From Rhynchosporium graminicola (Eukaryota > Ascomycota > Leotiomycetes > Helotiales > Ploettnerulaceae), in NCBI GenBank assembly GCA_900074885.1, contig FJUW01000007.1:2145051-2209050 (forward strand): a DNA stretch of 64,000 nucleotides, in the 5' to 3' direction. The notes beneath the pieces were generated by a model, which saw nothing but the letters and a program-made list of their open reading frames with translations, did not search any database and was not told where the DNA came from. The position numbers and the translations under genes were made by a program. This document shows, piece after piece, positions 60,797-64,000 of this stretch (positions are counted from its first letter, which is position 1; each line of letters starts with the position of its first letter).

Positions 60797-62350
60797 ATGG
60801 CAAGCTCTTCGTCGACTTGGGACACGGAAACAATATTGACAGCTTCCAGGGAAATCAACAGTCGGGGCTCGGAGGAGCTGGCCAAGGTGGCGAGAACAAA
60901 GATGAGAAGGATAAGAAGGTATGAATTCTAAGTCTAGCACGATGGGCGCGGTCTGGATACTGACCAATTATCATAGAAGGAGAAACCCAAATACGAGCCA
61001 CCTCCACGCCCAACAACTAGGATCGGCCGCAAGAAGCGCAAGGCTGCTGGACCAAATGCTTCCGCCAAACTCCCCGCTGTCTATCCTACATCCCGATGTA
61101 AGCTGAGATACCTCCGAATGCAAAGAATCCACGACCATCTGCTACTGGAAGAAGAATACGTTGAGAATCAAGAACGATTACGAAAGGCGAAGGCTGTCAA
61201 GGAAGGAGGCGCACCTGTTTCAGCTGCTAGCGACCCTGAGGCTTCCGATAGGAATGCTGATGAGCGTGGACGAGTCGATGACATGAGAGGTAGCCCAATG
61301 GGTGTAGGAACTTTGGAGGAGATGATCGATGATGATCATGCTATTGTTTCCAGTACGACCGGCCCCGAGTACTACGTCTCCATCATGTCCTTCGTCGATA
61401 AGGATCTTCTGGAACCAGGTGCTAGTGTCCTGCTTCACCACAAGTCCGTTTCCATAGTCGGTGTTCTCACCGATGATGCGGATCCATTGGTTACGGTCAT
61501 GAAGCTGGATAAGGCCCCCACAGAATCTTATGCGGACATTGGTGGTCTGGAGTCTCAGATACAAGAAGTCCGGGAGTCTGTCGAATTACCACTTCTGCAC
61601 CCCGAGCTATACGAAGAGATGGGAATCAAACCTCCCAAGGGTGTCATTCTTTACGGTGCGCCAGGTACAGGAAAGACTCTGCTCGCAAAGGCGGTTGCAA
61701 ATCAAACAAGTGCGACTTTTCTGCGTATTGTTGGTAGCGAGTTGATTCAGAAGTACTTGGGTGATGGACCAAGGCTTGTCAGACAACTTTTCCAGGTATG
61801 CATTTGTAGATCTCAATTCCACTTCTGGAACTAACCGCGTAAGGTCGCTGCTGAAAACGCTCCTTCGATTGTGTTCATTGACGAGATCGACGCAATCGGT
61901 ACCAAGAGATACGAATCGACATCTGGAGGAGAGAAGGAGGTTCAAAGAACCATGTTGGAACTTCTAAATCAACTTGATGGATTTGATGATAGAGGAGACG
62001 TGAAGGTTATCATGGCCACCAACAAGATCGATACTCTCGACCCAGCCCTCATCCGACCCGGCCGTATCGACCGAAAGATCCTATTTGAGAACCCTGATCA
62101 AGTTACCAAGCGCAAGATCTTCACACTACATACATCCAAGATGTCTTTGAATGAGGACGTCGACTTGGAAGAGTTTATCAATCAAAAGGACGATCTTTCG
62201 GGTGCGGATATCAAGGCTATCTGCTCCGAAGCTGGCTTGATGGCTTTAAGAGAGCGAAGAATGCGTGTGCAGATGGCGGATTTCAGGGCTGCGAGAGAGC
62301 GTGTGTTGAAGACCAAGACGGAGGGCGAGCCGGAGGGATTGTACTTGTGA
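60797..62350 (+). CDS. RPT2: 26S proteasome regulatory ATPase Rpt2 (four exons, ATG-only first coding exon)
   Basis: The conserved part is read from exons 60977-61795 and 61844-62350 (intron GTATGC to GTAAG, branch ACTAAC). Upstream, exon 60850-60918 reads [14 protein letters not shown] and is joined by a 58-nt intron (GTATGA to CATAG). The initiator is best placed at the ATG 60797-60799, joined by a 50-nt GC-AG intron (GCAAGC to TTCCAG), giving MGNQQSG, the N-myristoylation signal expected of Rpt2. The product is 465 residues. It has an N-terminal coiled coil and OB domain, Walker A GAPGTGKT (251-258), Walker B IVFIDEID (Asp310-Glu311), an AAA arginine-finger region ([11 protein letters not shown]) and a C-terminal LYL, the HbYX gate-opening motif. 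It forms part of the base ring of the 19S particle and unfolds ubiquitinated substrates. Confidence 0.94.
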
Positions 62351-64000
62351 GGAGTGGGTAGCAGACACGGTGGGACGACAGAGTGATTGCTTCTCTACGT
62401 GAGACGTGTATTTTAGAGATCGTAATGCATCAGACGATGATATGTCCCGTTTTTGATATTGGGATTCATTGTTTATCCTTGTAAATGTATGCTGCAAGTA
62501 TTTCCAGACTTGTTGATCTGGAGTTATACAGGATTTGGCAAGCGATTATGCAATGTTCATGAAAGCAAAGCAACCCGTATTCGGGGACTGTGGAGAATGC
62601 AGTACCGGTCATCGTATATTGAACATCTTGTCACTGTTTTCGGGGTGTCCGTCATGAAGAAACCATGTCACGGTATCGCTTCCAGTCTTCCACAGATCTG
62701 TAACATCCCGTCTATGGATAATGCGCATAATAATCATAAGCCTACCAAATTTAATTCACAAGACCTTGACCATGTTCTCTTTGAGATGGAGAGTATACGC
62801 GATTTTGGCTTTCTACAAAGAGTACATAGAGAGAGGCCTTTTGGTTCTCTTGGCCTTTATGCAAAGCTCTCTTCGAGACTCGTAATCTACCAGCAATTCC
62901 AATACTCTTCAGCTTCCTGTTTACACCATTGTATTATCTGGAACGCTGAGTATGTACACTTGACGTGAGCATTATACTCTTCATTTCTTGCCTATCGACT
63001 TGAGCGAGAAAGAACTTCGTACGGACATTGGGTTACCTTGGTAATGGTACTTGGAACCCCTTGGAATTCCTTAACAAGGCAGATTCAATTGGGGCTCATT
63101 GCCCTTGGTCCACTCCTCTTTGATGCGTACGGTCAGCCGTGAACATACCTACAGCTCATTGTCGCTACCACTTGATCCTTTGCCACCAACAAGAATCATC
63201 GACCTCAATCCCTTCGCTGGGTGTTCCCAGCAGGAAACGGCCACATAGAACGATGCATTCACCAGTAACCTCCAAAAGGAGCAAGGGAGTAGTTGAGGTT
63301 AATCTGAGCATTGAAAATTGCAGTAGCAAAGAGTAGAATTTTATTTTTGCGGAGGAAATACTATAGGTCCGAATCGATGGAGAGCCATGACCTAGGAGGT
63401 GTCCTGGATGCTAGCCGCTTTTGGTGATTTGATGAATGCATGATATAGGTATTGCTAGTGAAGCCAAAGCAAACTGTCAGAAGGCATTGACTCAATAATC
63501 CTGCGAGTTGGCCATCGTTGGTGTTTGGAAGGCAGAGCATCGCCAGCCCAGAAAGAACAGGAGGATCTGCACATAGCTGCTACTGCAAAAGATCGACGTT
63601 ACACATTGTCTGCTGTCAAAGGAATGTCAAGTAATAGTCGAGAAGAATTTCAAGGTTGATAGATGGGGAGTTGTGGGCAGACATGTTAGTGGGGAAATGG
63701 CTGTCTGTTGCAACATCAAGGCTGTATCTTTGCCACTTGGTAACGAGCGACGTGATACTGTTCGTTCGGGTGTATCTAAAGGTACGTCGGATTTATCTGT
63801 AAACTCAAAATAACACAAAAATCGTAGAGCAGTTTTAGGACGATTCAAAGTAGCCGAAATGACCGATTTGTTCGCTGGCTGAGACGATTTGTGGATACAC
63901 GGTTGAGGTTATTCATAAAGGTATTGGATGAACTCTTTGCTAAAGAACTATTGTTTTCATGCTGCTCATAAGTAGCGAAGTTTTGGCCTCGACTAAGAGG
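62351..64000. other. RPT2 3' flank and intergenic, no gene recognised
   Basis: A frame of 171 codons at 62453-62968 begins with TTG and has no family signature. The rest holds only short overlapping frames. Confidence 0.5.

Noticed and set aside
62453..62968. 171-codon open frame downstream of RPT2
   Set aside because: It begins with TTG, has no family signature, and starts in the probable 3' untranslated region of RPT2.
1..64000. tRNA or rRNA genes and CRISPR arrays
   Set aside because: I looked for T-loop-like GGTTCRANTCC patterns in suitable context and for regularly spaced repeats, and found none.

Overview
The window is nuclear DNA of a filamentous ascomycete. Genes have short introns (about 46-57 nt) with GTAAGT-like donors and CTRAY-like branch sites, and the proteins are ascomycete in type. 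Large AT-rich, TpA-rich blocks are saturated with TAA/TAG inside recognisable transposon frames, the mark of repeat-induced point mutation (RIP). A leotiomycete is plausible, but this is an inference from style and not a proven placement. One scaffold gap (N) is present.

Layout. 1-1510: RIP-degraded hAT transposase remnant, cut by the window edge. 3.1-10.9 kb: three host genes, namely a basic/coiled protein (augmin subunit 8-like?), a disordered protein with a C-terminal Cys cluster, and a Ser/Thr-rich secreted protein with a newly assigned signal-peptide exon. 10.9-15.8 kb: no recognisable gene. 15.85-33.58 kb: nested retrotransposons. An old Ty3/gypsy element of about 10.1 kb on the minus strand (141-bp LTRs, TSD TAGGT) carries an extra long reading frame after pol. 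It was interrupted by a chromodomain Ty3/gypsy element on the plus strand (235-bp LTRs, TSD CGAGG). 33.6-41.6 kb: host-like island with two multi-exon genes for predicted secreted proteins and repeated CCAAT/CACGTG modules. 41.57-50.01 kb: a pogo-like DNA transposon (TA target) interrupted by a second copy of the same chromodomain gypsy element, minus strand (TSD CCTTG). 50.4-62.4 kb: housekeeping block with a (6-4) photolyase/cryptochrome, ATG27, a related pair of unknown genes flanking a sugar-transporter relic, UBC1 (E2 with UBA) and RPT2 (26S proteasome ATPase). 62.35-64 kb: nothing recognised.

UBC1 and RPT2 are divergently arranged across a shared 874-bp intergenic region, so a ubiquitin-conjugating enzyme and a proteasome ATPase may be co-regulated. 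The photolyase lies only about 400 bp from the transposon block. The two secreted-protein genes sit in a gene-poor island between RIP-affected blocks, an arrangement often seen for fast-evolving secreted-protein genes in plant-associated fungi.

The gap in the first chromodomain gypsy copy is flanked by a 471-bp duplication. Removing the gap plus one duplicate gives 6564 bp. The second copy is also 6564 bp once its two 27-bp LTR duplications are removed. The gap is therefore almost certainly an assembly artefact. Many long open frames here are shadows, and several computed starts are TTG or GTG, so exon structures were rebuilt by reading splice signals.
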